DNA of 36,540 bases from Methylocaldum sp. 14B. Its GTDB lineage: Bacteria; Pseudomonadota; Gammaproteobacteria; Methylococcales; Methylococcaceae. A program made the position numbers and the translations under genes. Every line of letters begins with the position of its first letter. Position 1 is the stretch's first letter. The stretch is from assembly GCF_002005105.1 (NCBI RefSeq), contig NZ_MSCV01000048.1, positions 1 through 36,540 of the forward strand, given 5' to 3'. The notes under the pieces were generated by a model. The model did not search any database and had not been told where the DNA came from. It saw only the letters and a list, made by a program, of their open reading frames with translations. This document shows positions 8,699 through 16,948 of the stretch, in pieces.

Positions 8699-9084
8699 TC
8701 AATATCCTGGGTAAAAAAACTCATATTCTCCTGTCCGCATTCGATGAACAATGTCGAAAGGATTCACGACTACTCCTATTTCTGCTTTTTGATTTTCACC
8801 CTCCAACTTTCCGACGTGCCTAAACTCCTCGTTTATTTTCCAAATCGAAAGCGTCCTTCTCAAACTGATCGAGCTCGGTTTTTGATAGACCAAATCGTGT
8901 TGGTTCCAACCCACTCGGATCGACCGCCATAATCGGATTCCCCCCGACATAGGCATACAGGTTCAAGCCCCCACAAAACCGATGGGGTCCTCCGAGATGA
9001 ACCGCCCGACCGTCGCATCGTAATACCGCACCCGCATGTAGTACAGGTTCTGGCCCTCGGCCACCGACAAGAGCACCTTGCCTT
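8699..9084 (-). pseudogene. Broken RHS C-terminal tip (third cassette)
   Basis: Reading leftward from about 9084, the core-end module is recognisable (GKVLLSVAEGQN, YYDATVGRFISEDPIGF). A one-base deletion near 8968-8980 (compared with 11815-11830 of the intact gene) shifts the frame, after which GGLNLYAYVGGNP and VDPSGL follow correctly. The next stretch, LSKTELDQFEKDAFD, resembles LSQAQIVQFQKDAFD in the full-length RHS protein. The frame closes near 8820. A second shift would connect it to a frame ending GEYEFFYPGY at 8699, which looks like the original C-terminus. At least one and probably two indels make it inactive. There is no upstream RHS body: it is a discarded or stored toxin end. Confidence 0.75.
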
Positions 9085-9102
9085 GTTATGTTTCTTTGTG
9101 GC

Positions 9103-9438
9103 TTATGCAAGTTGTGCTGGAATTCGAATCAGTTTCCCAAAGTCAGTTTTCCAGATATCAAGTTCATAGAGGTTTCCGTCCTGATCGAGATTCAGTGAGG
9201 CAAGAACCTCGACGCCGTCCTCGTCCGTAAATTGACATTCACTTGCCCGTCTCCCAAATTTCCGATCTTCCACCTGCGATCCGTCAGGAAACAGTCGTAA
9301 ACTCCCCATGCCGCCGTCTTCCATCTCGGAAACTCTTAGTTTCGCCCGCCAATCTTCACTCAGCACACCGATCTGAGCTTTCGAGAGCAGAAATTCAAGA
9401 AGCCTAACTTCATCTTTTGATGGACTACGGAGCACCAT
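9103..9438 (-). CDS. DUF6984 family protein, probable orphan immunity protein
   Basis: A 111-residue soluble acidic protein. The opening LRSPSKDEVRLLEFLL, the central EMEDGGMGSLRLF, the FTDEDGVEVLASLNLD segment and the ending LYELDIWKTDFGKLIRIP are the hallmarks I associate with DUF6984, small proteins often found among polymorphic-toxin immunity genes. It lies between the second RHS tip's immunity gene and the broken third RHS tip, which suits an immunity gene whose toxin tip has been lost or rearranged. It ends about 19 bp before the third-tip homology. The exact cognate toxin is unknown. Confidence 0.75.
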   Translation of the reverse strand: MVLRSPSKDEVRLLEFLLSKAQIGVLSEDWRAKLRVSEMEDGGMGSLRLFPDGSQVEDRKFGRRASECQFTDEDGVEVLASLNLDQDGNLYELDIWKTDFGKLIRIPAQLA

Positions 9439-9461
9439 GAATCCATTCTACGTTAAGGTCC

Positions 9462-9509
9462 AGCCGAGCCTTGAAACGCTGGGTTTCGTGCCTCAATCCA
9501 GCCTACGGG
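9462..9509. repeat. REP-like palindromic repeat, half copy
   Basis: Contains the right half of the REP-like unit: GCCGAGCCTTGAAACG, then GGGTTTCG and TCAATCCAGCCTAC. It lacks the left GTAGGCTGGGTTGGAGC arm. It fills the gap between the DUF6984 gene and the second immunity gene, so each border in this toxin array carries the unit or part of it. Confidence 0.7.
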
Positions 9510-9511
9510 GC

Positions 9512-9913
9512 TTATAACTTCTGCCACAAACTCTCCTCTATGGTCACCAAGTCACGCTGCTCTCCTTTCACATACTTCAGATTGAAGCTATCAATGGATG
9601 ATGGCCAAGGTTCGTCATAACTATAACCTTCAAGCATATCAAGAACTCCATCCTTAACATAAAGCAGAAAACCTGCCCCGCTCGGCAGATCTGGAATTTC
9701 TCCAATTACATCACCAAATTTAACGTCAAGCCCTACTGTGCGACGCACATCTTCAGGCACGGCCAAGGTCGTATAGAAGCCAAATCCCGTAAACTCGCGC
9801 TTTACTACTGTGCACCGTGCAAGTTGCTGTCGTAGCTGATTGAATAACGGAAAATCACCATCAAGCAGCTTCTCGAGTATTGCTTTCTCGAATCTAGATA
9901 GTTCATTTTTCAT
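9512..9913 (-). CDS. Putative immunity protein of the displaced RHS tip
   Basis: 133 residues, soluble, no signal peptide. The start ATG (9911-9913) overlaps the stop of the RHS tip gene by four bases (ATGA), the usual coupling of a toxin end to its immunity gene. Recognisable features are the opening LSRFEKAILEKLLDGDFPLF, the REFTGFGFYTTLAVP strand, the glycine-rich DLPSGAGFLLYV segment and MLEGYSYDEPWP. I remember similar small proteins in RHS loci but cannot name the family. Role inferred from position: binding and neutralising the tip encoded at 9910-10533 in the cytoplasm. Confidence 0.7.
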   Translation of the reverse strand: MKNELSRFEKAILEKLLDGDFPLFNQLRQQLARCTVVKREFTGFGFYTTLAVPEDVRRTVGLDVKFGDVIGEIPDLPSGAGFLLYVKDGVLDMLEGYSYDEPWPSSIDSFNLKYVKGEQRDLVTIEESLWQKL

Positions 9914-10533
9914 GGCACGAACGCGGTCCCAATCTTTACAGCTCCATCAACAATATTTCCTCGAACGGTAATGGTTTCAGTGCCAACTTTTACGGTCGTT
10001 TCAAAAACTCCCGTTAGCCCCTGAGAACGAACGGCGGATTCGGTCGCCTGCTGGATAGCATTGAAAGCCTTCTGTTGTGAGCCAAACTGGTTTACCACAC
10101 CGCTCAAATTGTGTCGTTCTTGCCCAAAAATATGCTTCAACTTGTTAGGATCTACACCCCTCGCAACATCGTCTAAGTGCTTCGCCGCAGCTCCGCCCAG
10201 AATTCCCAACAAACTCCTGCCGCCGCTATACAGGAGCTTGGCCGCTGCGGCACCGCCGCCAATCAGATCAAAGGGGCCAACCGTCGAAATCGCGCAGCCA
10301 TTGCATTCCGTGGCCGCCAACCCGCTTGGGTCCACCAGATTGATGGGATTCCCCCCGACATAGGCATACAGGTTCAGTCCGCCGTCGAAGCCGATGGGGT
10401 CTTCGCTGATAAACCGCCCGACCGCCGCATCGTAATACCGCGCCCGCATGTAGTACAGGTTCTGGCCCTCGGCCATCACCGCGACCTGCCCCGCGTACTG
10501 GAACGGCTGGGGAACCGTTTCGGTCGCCGCCAT
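9910..10533 (-). CDS. Displaced RHS C-terminal tip with toxin domain (no RHS body)
   Basis: A 207-residue frame holding only the last RHS core module (MAATETVPQPFQYAGQ, then GRFISEDPIGFDGGLN and VDPSGL) followed by a variable end of about 135 residues. The core part is nearly identical to residues 1665-1730 of the large RHS protein encoded upstream, and its ATG corresponds to the internal LMATTE methionine there. The variable end has a Gly/Ala-rich hydrophobic stretch, then LKHIFGQERHNLSGVV, FGSQQKAFNAIQ and TVRGNIVDGAVKIGTAFVP. This resembles small ribonuclease-type polymorphic toxin domains, but I cannot assign the type. A REP-like unit joins directly to its 5' end. It may be silent until recombined onto the main gene. 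Confidence 0.75.
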   Translation of the reverse strand: MAATETVPQPFQYAGQVAVMAEGQNLYYMRARYYDAAVGRFISEDPIGFDGGLNLYAYVGGNPINLVDPSGLAATECNGCAISTVGPFDLIGGGAAAAKLLYSGGRSLLGILGGAAAKHLDDVARGVDPNKLKHIFGQERHNLSGVVNQFGSQQKAFNAIQQATESAVRSQGLTGVFETTVKVGTETITVRGNIVDGAVKIGTAFVP

Positions 10534-10539
10534 CAGTCC

Positions 10540-10626
10540 GTAGGCTGGGTTGGAGCTTTGCGAAAACCCGGCACAGCCGAGCCGTGAAACGCTGGGTTTC
10601 GTGCCTCAACCCAGCCTACGCGGGCT
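10540..10626. repeat. REP-like palindromic repeat, copy 2
   Basis: GTAGGCTGGGTTGGAGC at the left and GCCTCAACCCAGCCTAC at the right pair over about 13-17 bases, with internal GAAACGCTGGGTTTCG as in copy 1. It abuts the RHS tip homology exactly where the core sequence YGRLMA begins: the repeat's TAC and the next bases encode Y-G-L-M-A. The joint therefore looks like a recombination or insertion boundary. The following 10627-10756 (130 bp) holds nothing I recognise. Confidence 0.8.
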
Positions 10627-10756
10627 TCACGTCGTAGCCATATTGCCGGGTTTTGTTTTCGGTGTCGTCATGACCAACCGGTGTATTCTGGAATGATGCA
10701 CCTCTTTATGTCGGCAGCATTACACACATTTGCATTGGCGCATCTCACATGTTAGT

Positions 10757-11350
10757 TCACGCTAATGCGCCGTAATTTTGCCGAAGGCGTTCTGCATATT
10801 CTGGTGGAACAACCCGTTCACGAAAACAGTTTGGCATGGCAGTTTTCAGAGCCCATTCGACATCATGCCCTAAGCCATGTTGCACAGACTCTCGGCAACC
10901 TAAGATGCAAACTTCCAAGCTACGCTCACCCCAGACTGCCCATTTCCCTGACTGTGCCAGCCACACAACCTTCTCGGAGTTTGCTAACAAGGAGTCGGCT
11001 GGGCTCTCGTCAGGGTACTGGTTAAGCAAATTCCAATATTCGTCAGCTGACGCAGACACCGGAAGCACTGCCCAATTGAAGAAGCCAAACTCATTCTTGT
11101 AGTAATCTGTTGGATCGGGGTCGAGAACTGCTACGAGCAACGAAACATCACCACAAGAACGGCAGAGGGCCTGAATTGCAGGCCAAAACGTCGCAGACAT
11201 TGCCCAATCAAACTCTTCAAAAGCGAAACGACTGAACCCCTCACGAAAAACTTGCTCGGGAAGTCTCGCTTCTATCCGACAACACTTTTCGACCTCCGCC
11301 TTGTACGCTGCAAAGGTTTGATCATCCGCGATAAACGTACTGGTCAGCAT
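10757..11350 (-). CDS. Putative immunity protein of the full-length RHS toxin
   Basis: About 197 residues, soluble, no signal peptide. Two starts are possible: GTG at 11351-11353, overlapping the RHS stop by four bases (GTGA), or ATG at 11348-11350, sharing one base with that stop (TGATG). I use the ATG. The sequence is unfamiliar. It contains FAFEEFDWAMSATFWPAIQALC, DPDPTDYYKNEFGFFNWAVLP, then WLAQSGKWAVWGERSLEVCILG, typical of the SMI1/SUKH-like or other acidic immunity folds, but I cannot place it. The role is inferred from tight coupling to the RHS gene's toxin end. Confidence 0.75.
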   Translation of the reverse strand: MLTSTFIADDQTFAAYKAEVEKCCRIEARLPEQVFREGFSRFAFEEFDWAMSATFWPAIQALCRSCGDVSLLVAVLDPDPTDYYKNEFGFFNWAVLPVSASADEYWNLLNQYPDESPADSLLANSEKVVWLAQSGKWAVWGERSLEVCILGCRESVQHGLGHDVEWALKTAMPNCFRERVVPPEYAERLRQNYGALA

Positions 11351-14300
11351 CACGGCGCTCCCTGTTCAAGTCGAATTTTTAGATCAATAGAACTGCTGCC
11401 GGGCTTGTAATAATCCGCAGTTGGGCTGCCGGTTGACTTAGCTCCGTCGCGCAAAATGTATTTCGCACCATCCTTCTCAAGGATGATGGCTTTGCCATCC
11501 TTGCTCACAGATCGCGTGAAACCCGAATCGATGAGATTTTTCTCAAACTCCGACTTCGTTACGTCGGTTGCTCGATTCGCGTAACGACTACCCGCACGAG
11601 TCACGTCATAATAAAGTGACGATGCTCCCTTAGCCAATCCATTAAGCAGATTGCTAACTTTACTAGTCGGTAAGGCAAAGCCTATAGCAATATCAAAAGC
11701 ATCTTTTTGAAATTGAACGATTTGAGCTTGCGATAGGCGCGCTCCTTCGGAGGGACTTAGCCCGCTCGGATCGACCAGGGTAACCGGATTCCCCCCGACA
11801 TAGGCATACAGGTTCAAGCCCCCTTCAAAGCCGATGGGGTCTTCGGAGATGAACCGGCCGATGTGGGCATCGTAATACCGCGCCCACATGTAGTACAGGT
11901 TGTCGCCCTCGGCCATCACCCCGACCTGCCCCGCGTACTGGAACGGCTGAGGAACGGTCTCGGTCGTCGCCATCAAGCGGCCGTAAGGATCGTAGGCATA
12001 GGTGTTGACCGTCTGTTGCCCGGCGTTGCTGAGCGCCACCGTGTGGCCGGTGCCGTCGAAGTGGTAGACGTAAAGGGCGTTGGTCTGGGCCTCGACCAGG
12101 GCGGTGAGCCCGAGGCCGTGGATGTAGTACCGTTTGATGGTGTTGTTTTGGTCGGCCTCGGCCAGGAGGTTGCCCGCGGCGTCGTAGACGTATTTCGTGA
12201 CGGTGCCGTTCCGCGTCGCCCGGATCCGGTTGCCGACCCCGTCGTAGGTGTAGCTCGTGGTGCCGCGGCCGGTCAGGCGGTGGGCGGGGTCGAAGCTGAA
12301 GGTGGTCGCGCCGTTGCTTTGCAGCTGGCCCTCAAAGTCGTAGCTGTAGGGGGTGGCGGCGCCGTCGAGCTGGGTGCCGGTCAGCCGGGTCTTCGGCGTG
12401 TTGTAGCTGTAGGTCCGGGTGAGATTGATGAGCTGTTCCGGGAGCCTGGGTTCGGTCACCAGGGCCTTCGTGCGGTTGCCGTTGGCGTCGAGGGTGTATT
12501 GGTATTGAGCCAGGGTCTGGCCGTTGGCGGTGTGGGTCAGCTGGGTCAGGCGGTCGGCAGCGTCGTAGCCGTAGGTCGTCTGGCTGCCGTTGAACCGATT
12601 CGTTTGGGTCAGCCGGCCGGCGGCATCGTAGGTGTAGCTTTCGGTCTGGTTGAGCCCGTCGAGGGTGACGGTCTGCAGCCGGTTCAAGGCATCGTAGGTA
12701 TAGCTCACGGTCTGGTTGCCGGGATAGGTGAGCGTGGTGAGGTTGCCGGCGGCGTCGTATTGGTACTGGACCGTAAAGCCGTTGGGGTCGGTGTGGGCGG
12801 TGAGGCGGCCGGCGGCATCATAGGTGTTGCTGGTCGTCCCGCTCGGATCGGTCATGCCGGTCAGGCGGTCCAGCGCGTCATAGGTGAAGCTGACCGTCTG
12901 GTTGCCGGGGTAGACGATCTGGGCGAGCTGGCCGCTTGGGGTGTAGCTCGTCGTGACGGTATCGCCGTTGCGGTCGGTGTGGCTATTGAGACGCCCGGCG
13001 TTGTCGTACCCCGAGGTGTTGAGCTTCCCTAAGGGATCGGTGCGCTGGATGAGCAGACTCCGTTTGTCGTACTGGAATTGGGTGACGGCCCCGGCCGGGT
13101 CGGTGAGGCTTAAGAGCCGGCCGATGGCGTCGTACTGGGTGGCGACAGCAGGATGCGTGCCGGTCTTCGCGGTGGCCGGATGGCCGTTGCCGTCGTAGGT
13201 GTAGTGGGTGACGGCGTTCTTGGCGTCGGTGCGGCTTTGTACCAAGCCGGCCGCGGTATAGGCGGTGGCGCTCTGTTGATTGAGCGCATTGCGCGCGGCG
13301 ATCGGGTGGTGCTCGGCATCGTAGTCGATCTCGGCCGCGTGGCCGAGGGCGTCGGTGACCCGGATCAGTCGCTGCTGGGCATCGTAGGTGAAGCCGGTGG
13401 CCTGGTTCAGGGCGTTGACCGTCTGGACCCGGTTGTGCTGGCCGTCGTAGCCGTGCTGGGTGACCTGGCCCAGGGGATCGGTCTGTTGGACGACATGACC
13501 CTGGCCGTCGTAGCGGGTCCGAACGATCTGGCCCAGGGCGTTTTCGACGGCGATCGTGCGGCCGGTGTCGTCATAGGTGTAGGTGGTGCGATGGCCCTCG
13601 GGGTCTTCCTCGGCCGACGACCGGCCGGTGTAGTGGAATCGGTACAGCGCGGAGCCGGTCTGCCGCGGAGAGGTCTGCTGGATGACCCGGTGGTGGTCGT
13701 CGTAGACGTTGCTGACGATGACGCTGTTGACCGGATCGGTCACCGTCACAATCTGGTGATTGGCGTCATAGCCGTATTGCCACAGCTGGTTCTCGGCATC
13801 GCGGAATTGGGTCAGGTCGTCGCCGGTGTAGCTGTAGCTGACGCTCCGGCCCTGGTTGTCGGCCACCTGGGTGAGCCGGCCGTTCGTGTAGGTCAGGGTC
13901 AAGGTGCGGTTGTAAGCGTCCTTGACCTGGGTCAGCCGATCGTTGCCGTCATAGGTGAAGCTTAAGGTATTGCCGTCGACGTCGGTCAGCCGCTGGATTC
14001 GGTTTTGAGCGTCGAAGGCCAGCACGGTGCCGAAGCGCTCCCTGAGTTCAAAGGTGCCGTCGGCCAGCTGGACCAGCTGGGTGGTGACGCCCGGCGGCGC
14101 CACGTAGCTGCCGTCCGGCAGCTGCCGGTAGCTCAAGGATCGGTCGCCGAGACGCACGCTGACGCTGGTGTCCAAGAGTTGATCGGTGGCCCACTGCGCG
14201 ACCAGGGCGCCAACGGTCCAGGCTTGAAGACTCGGCTGGGTGGGCGCCATCAGGTCGCGGGTCACAACCGCGGCGACGATGAGGGCGGCGGCATCCCGGG

Positions 14301-16947
14301 GGCTCCTGAGGCCCAGGGCAGTCTTGACGTCGCTGTGCCGGCTGAGGCGGAGATGATAGCCGTGGGTCCAGCCACGGCCGAGGCCGGCGCTCGCCTGATT
14401 GACCTGCTGGCTGTTGTAGTAGCGGGCCAGGCTCAGGCCGCGCGCGCCTGCACCGCCCAGGCGGAGATCCGCGGCCTGGTTGAGGTAGGCGCCCGAGCCC
14501 AGATCGACCGGATCGGCGCCCTTGGGGGTCGGGACGTTCCCCGGCGGCACCTGCACCGGGGCGTAACTCGCCTGCGCCGCCGGCGTGCTCACGGGCCCCA
14601 GAAAGGAGCCGTAGCCGCCCTGCAGGCCGCCGCCGATGATCATCCCGAGGCTCCGCTGGCTGCCACTCACGCGGTAATCGATGTAGCCCTTGCCGTGCCA
14701 GGCGTTGAGCGCCACCTGGCCGTTTTGCGGCAGAATCAGCGTGGCGCCGGCGTTGACGGCCGTTTGCAGGTCGGCGAGATCGTTGGCGCTGTAGCCGCTC
14801 AGTTGGCCTTGAATACTGCCGAAATTGCCGCTGTTGGCCAGAAAGAACTTCTGCCCGCTCTGGTTGTTGAGGGCGAAGATCTTGACCGTGGACAGGGCCG
14901 CCTGCGCGGCGCCCTGCGATTGCTCCAGCACGCCGTGTTCCAGCGCGCTGGCGATCAGGCCGGATGCCTGGAAGGCGCCCGATACGGCGGTGCTGCTTTG
15001 CGGCAGGACCGGGGAGAACTGGGCCTTGACGTCTATGAAGTAGCCGTCCTCCTGGCCGACGATGCCGAAGCGGTGATGCTGAAGGATCCGGTGGTCGCTC
15101 ACGGCGCCGAGCAGATCGGACGCCAGCTGGGTCTGCTGCATCCAGCCGAGGCCGATGACGTTGAGGGTTTCCGAGAGCACCTCGCGCGAGCCGTTCGCCG
15201 CCCCGTGCAGGGTGAGCTGGTCGAGGTAGCGTTGCCGCTCGGCCAAAAGGCTGCTGTCGCGGTCGCCGCCGAAGGCCGAGGCCAGCACGTAGGCGCCGGT
15301 CCGTTTCAACGTGAAGGTCGCGCATTGGTCCGCGAAACGGGCACCCGTGAAGCACGGGTTGCTGACGCTGGCGCTGTAGGGGTGGTCGACGGTCAGGGTC
15401 AGATGGGTCAGGTCGCCGGAGGGCGTGCCCTCGGACAGCAGCAGGGTGTCGTCGAGATACAGCTCGGCCACGGGGGTACTGACCACGGCGCCGGTCAAGG
15501 CCACGGTCTGCGAGCCGATGGAATTCCCCTGGTAGGTATAGTTGAAGGTCAGGCTGGCATTCTTGCGGCCCGCGCTCTGGCCGACGCCGGTGAACTTGAC
15601 CTTGACCTGGACGCTGCCGTTGGCCGGAATGTTCTGCGTGCCGCCGCCCGAAACGAATTGGAAGGCGCCGGCGCCGGTGCCGGTGATCGTGCTGGTGACC
15701 TGGATGACCACCGAATTGGGATTGCCGGGCGTCCAGGTAAACGTCGGCCCGTCCTGGCCCGGCGCCACCGTGCCGAAATCGGTCGCGCCGGCCGGCGGCG
15801 GATCGATCGTGGCACTGTCGCCGGCATAGCTGAGACTCAGTTTTTTCCCGGCGATCTCGGGGATGTTCAGCGTCGTATCGAGGCCGCCGTGTTGCAGGCG
15901 GACGGTGTGGATGTAGCCGGAGGGAATGTCGGTCCAGGGGCTTTGAGTCGGGGTGCCGGGAAACGGCAGCGCAGCCGGCAGGCTGGCGCTGTCGTCCGGG
16001 AGGATGCCCAAACCGCCGGCGATGTCGCGGACCCGCGCATTAGGGTAGTTTTGCTGGAGCTGCGCGGCCAGTTGCGTGGTCAGCGTATTCAGCGCGTTGT
16101 CGAGGGCGCCGGCATCGAGGCTCTGGATGGAATGGCTGCCGGTGATGCCGCCGGCCGCGCTCAGTAACGCCGCCGGGTCGTAGCCCATGGCGGCCGCCAG
16201 ATCGATGCCCGCCAGCTTGTCGCTCGGTTTGAACGCCGGGTCCAGGGCGACCGTGTTGCCGTTGATCGTCGCCACCACCCAGACCCGATCCAGCGTGAAG
16301 CTGGTCCCGTGGTTGACGGCCGGAATGCCGCCGGTGGCGATCATCGTGCCGATCACACCGGCATTGGCCTCGGTGCCCAGCCAATGGGCCAGGTCCAGGC
16401 CATCGGCGGCCGACACCGGGATGGTCATGCTGCCGTACTGGAACTGGGCGGTGAACCCGGCGGCCCGGAGCAGCGCCACCAGCAGGGCGGCCTGGTCGAA
16501 ATCGTTGCCGCTGCGTTCCTTCAGCGTGAGGTAGGGGCCTTTCAGCGCGCCGTAATACGGCACGTAGGCGAAATGATTGCGGACGAACTGGTAAATGCGG
16601 CGCGGATCGTTGTCCAGGGCCGCCGCCAGCTGGCTGAACTCGGTGGCGGCCGGCACCAGGCCCTCCGCCGCCGCGGTGATCTCCGCGGCCGCGCGGGGCG
16701 CGGCGGTCGCGCCCAATAGGTGTTGCCGCTCAGCCTGCCGGTCGCGCTCCTGCGCCAGGGTCTGTTCGCGTTGGGCGACCACGCGTTCGGCCGATTCCGG
16801 CGAGACGAGCTTGGCGCGCTGGTCGATCCAGCCCTCGGGCGCGGCGAAAGGCTCTGCCGAGACCAGCCCAGCCAATGTGACGAACGCCACGAACGGCACC
16901 CAGAGGGCCATCGGGGCCACCCCGCTTCTTCTTGTTTCCGGCTTCAT
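11350..16947 (-). CDS. Large Sec-exported RHS-repeat polymorphic toxin
   Basis: 1865 residues. A signal peptide (cleavage near VSA-EP, residue 31) is followed by a coiled-coil-like Gln/Arg stretch and a transglutaminase-like domain (about 105-240). Asp149 stands where the catalytic Cys normally is, and Arg221 where the His of H-x-W-V is expected; Asp236 remains. Next come a beta-sandwich/choice-of-anchor-like domain (about 380-495), a DUF6531-type RHS opening (DPVDLGSGAYLN near 812), and many YD repeats (YxYDxxGRL). The conserved core end GRFISEDPIGFEGGLN...VDPSGL (to about 1730) is followed by a variable tip of about 135 residues with STGSPTADYYKPGSSS and ending IDLKIRLEQGAP. The tip is probably a toxin of unassigned type. 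Export by Sec separates it from T6SS-delivered RHS proteins. The start lies 1 bp after the upstream gene's stop. Confidence 0.92.
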   Translation of the reverse strand: MKPETRRSGVAPMALWVPFVAFVTLAGLVSAEPFAAPEGWIDQRAKLVSPESAERVVAQREQTLAQERDRQAERQHLLGATAAPRAAAEITAAAEGLVPAATEFSQLAAALDNDPRRIYQFVRNHFAYVPYYGALKGPYLTLKERSGNDFDQAALLVALLRAAGFTAQFQYGSMTIPVSAADGLDLAHWLGTEANAGVIGTMIATGGIPAVNHGTSFTLDRVWVVATINGNTVALDPAFKPSDKLAGIDLAAAMGYDPAALLSAAGGITGSHSIQSLDAGALDNALNTLTTQLAAQLQQNYPNARVRDIAGGLGILPDDSASLPAALPFPGTPTQSPWTDIPSGYIHTVRLQHGGLDTTLNIPEIAGKKLSLSYAGDSATIDPPPAGATDFGTVAPGQDGPTFTWTPGNPNSVVIQVTSTITGTGAGAFQFVSGGGTQNIPANGSVQVKVKFTGVGQSAGRKNASLTFNYTYQGNSIGSQTVALTGAVVSTPVAELYLDDTLLLSEGTPSGDLTHLTLTVDHPYSASVSNPCFTGARFADQCATFTLKRTGAYVLASAFGGDRDSSLLAERQRYLDQLTLHGAANGSREVLSETLNVIGLGWMQQTQLASDLLGAVSDHRILQHHRFGIVGQEDGYFIDVKAQFSPVLPQSSTAVSGAFQASGLIASALEHGVLEQSQGAAQAALSTVKIFALNNQSGQKFFLANSGNFGSIQGQLSGYSANDLADLQTAVNAGATLILPQNGQVALNAWHGKGYIDYRVSGSQRSLGMIIGGGLQGGYGSFLGPVSTPAAQASYAPVQVPPGNVPTPKGADPVDLGSGAYLNQAADLRLGGAGARGLSLARYYNSQQVNQASAGLGRGWTHGYHLRLSRHSDVKTALGLRSPRDAAALIVAAVVTRDLMAPTQPSLQAWTVGALVAQWATDQLLDTSVSVRLGDRSLSYRQLPDGSYVAPPGVTTQLVQLADGTFELRERFGTVLAFDAQNRIQRLTDVDGNTLSFTYDGNDRLTQVKDAYNRTLTLTYTNGRLTQVADNQGRSVSYSYTGDDLTQFRDAENQLWQYGYDANHQIVTVTDPVNSVIVSNVYDDHHRVIQQTSPRQTGSALYRFHYTGRSSAEEDPEGHRTTYTYDDTGRTIAVENALGQIVRTRYDGQGHVVQQTDPLGQVTQHGYDGQHNRVQTVNALNQATGFTYDAQQRLIRVTDALGHAAEIDYDAEHHPIAARNALNQQSATAYTAAGLVQSRTDAKNAVTHYTYDGNGHPATAKTGTHPAVATQYDAIGRLLSLTDPAGAVTQFQYDKRSLLIQRTDPLGKLNTSGYDNAGRLNSHTDRNGDTVTTSYTPSGQLAQIVYPGNQTVSFTYDALDRLTGMTDPSGTTSNTYDAAGRLTAHTDPNGFTVQYQYDAAGNLTTLTYPGNQTVSYTYDALNRLQTVTLDGLNQTESYTYDAAGRLTQTNRFNGSQTTYGYDAADRLTQLTHTANGQTLAQYQYTLDANGNRTKALVTEPRLPEQLINLTRTYSYNTPKTRLTGTQLDGAATPYSYDFEGQLQSNGATTFSFDPAHRLTGRGTTSYTYDGVGNRIRATRNGTVTKYVYDAAGNLLAEADQNNTIKRYYIHGLGLTALVEAQTNALYVYHFDGTGHTVALSNAGQQTVNTYAYDPYGRLMATTETVPQPFQYAGQVGVMAEGDNLYYMWARYYDAHIGRFISEDPIGFEGGLNLYAYVGGNPVTLVDPSGLSPSEGARLSQAQIVQFQKDAFDIAIGFALPTSKVSNLLNGLAKGASSLYYDVTRAGSRYANRATDVTKSEFEKNLIDSGFTRSVSKDGKAIILEKDGAKYILRDGAKSTGSPTADYYKPGSSSIDLKIRLEQGAP

Positions 16948-16948
16948 G

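Noticed and set aside
8538-8702. An N-terminal extension of the Sel1-repeat protein to 8702
   Set aside because: The extension is Arg-rich, unlike coding sequence here, and would bury the signal peptide that begins at 8537.
11863-13965. Plus-strand open frames (389 and 270 codons) opposite the YD repeats
   Set aside because: They mirror the YD-repeat periodicity of the sense gene; sequences such as repeated VVG/VGV are antisense artefacts.
14005-16167. A 720-codon open frame on the plus strand opposite the RHS gene
   Set aside because: It is the antisense of a GC-rich, low-stop RHS frame, has repetitive Gly/Ala/Val/Arg composition and no recognisable domain.
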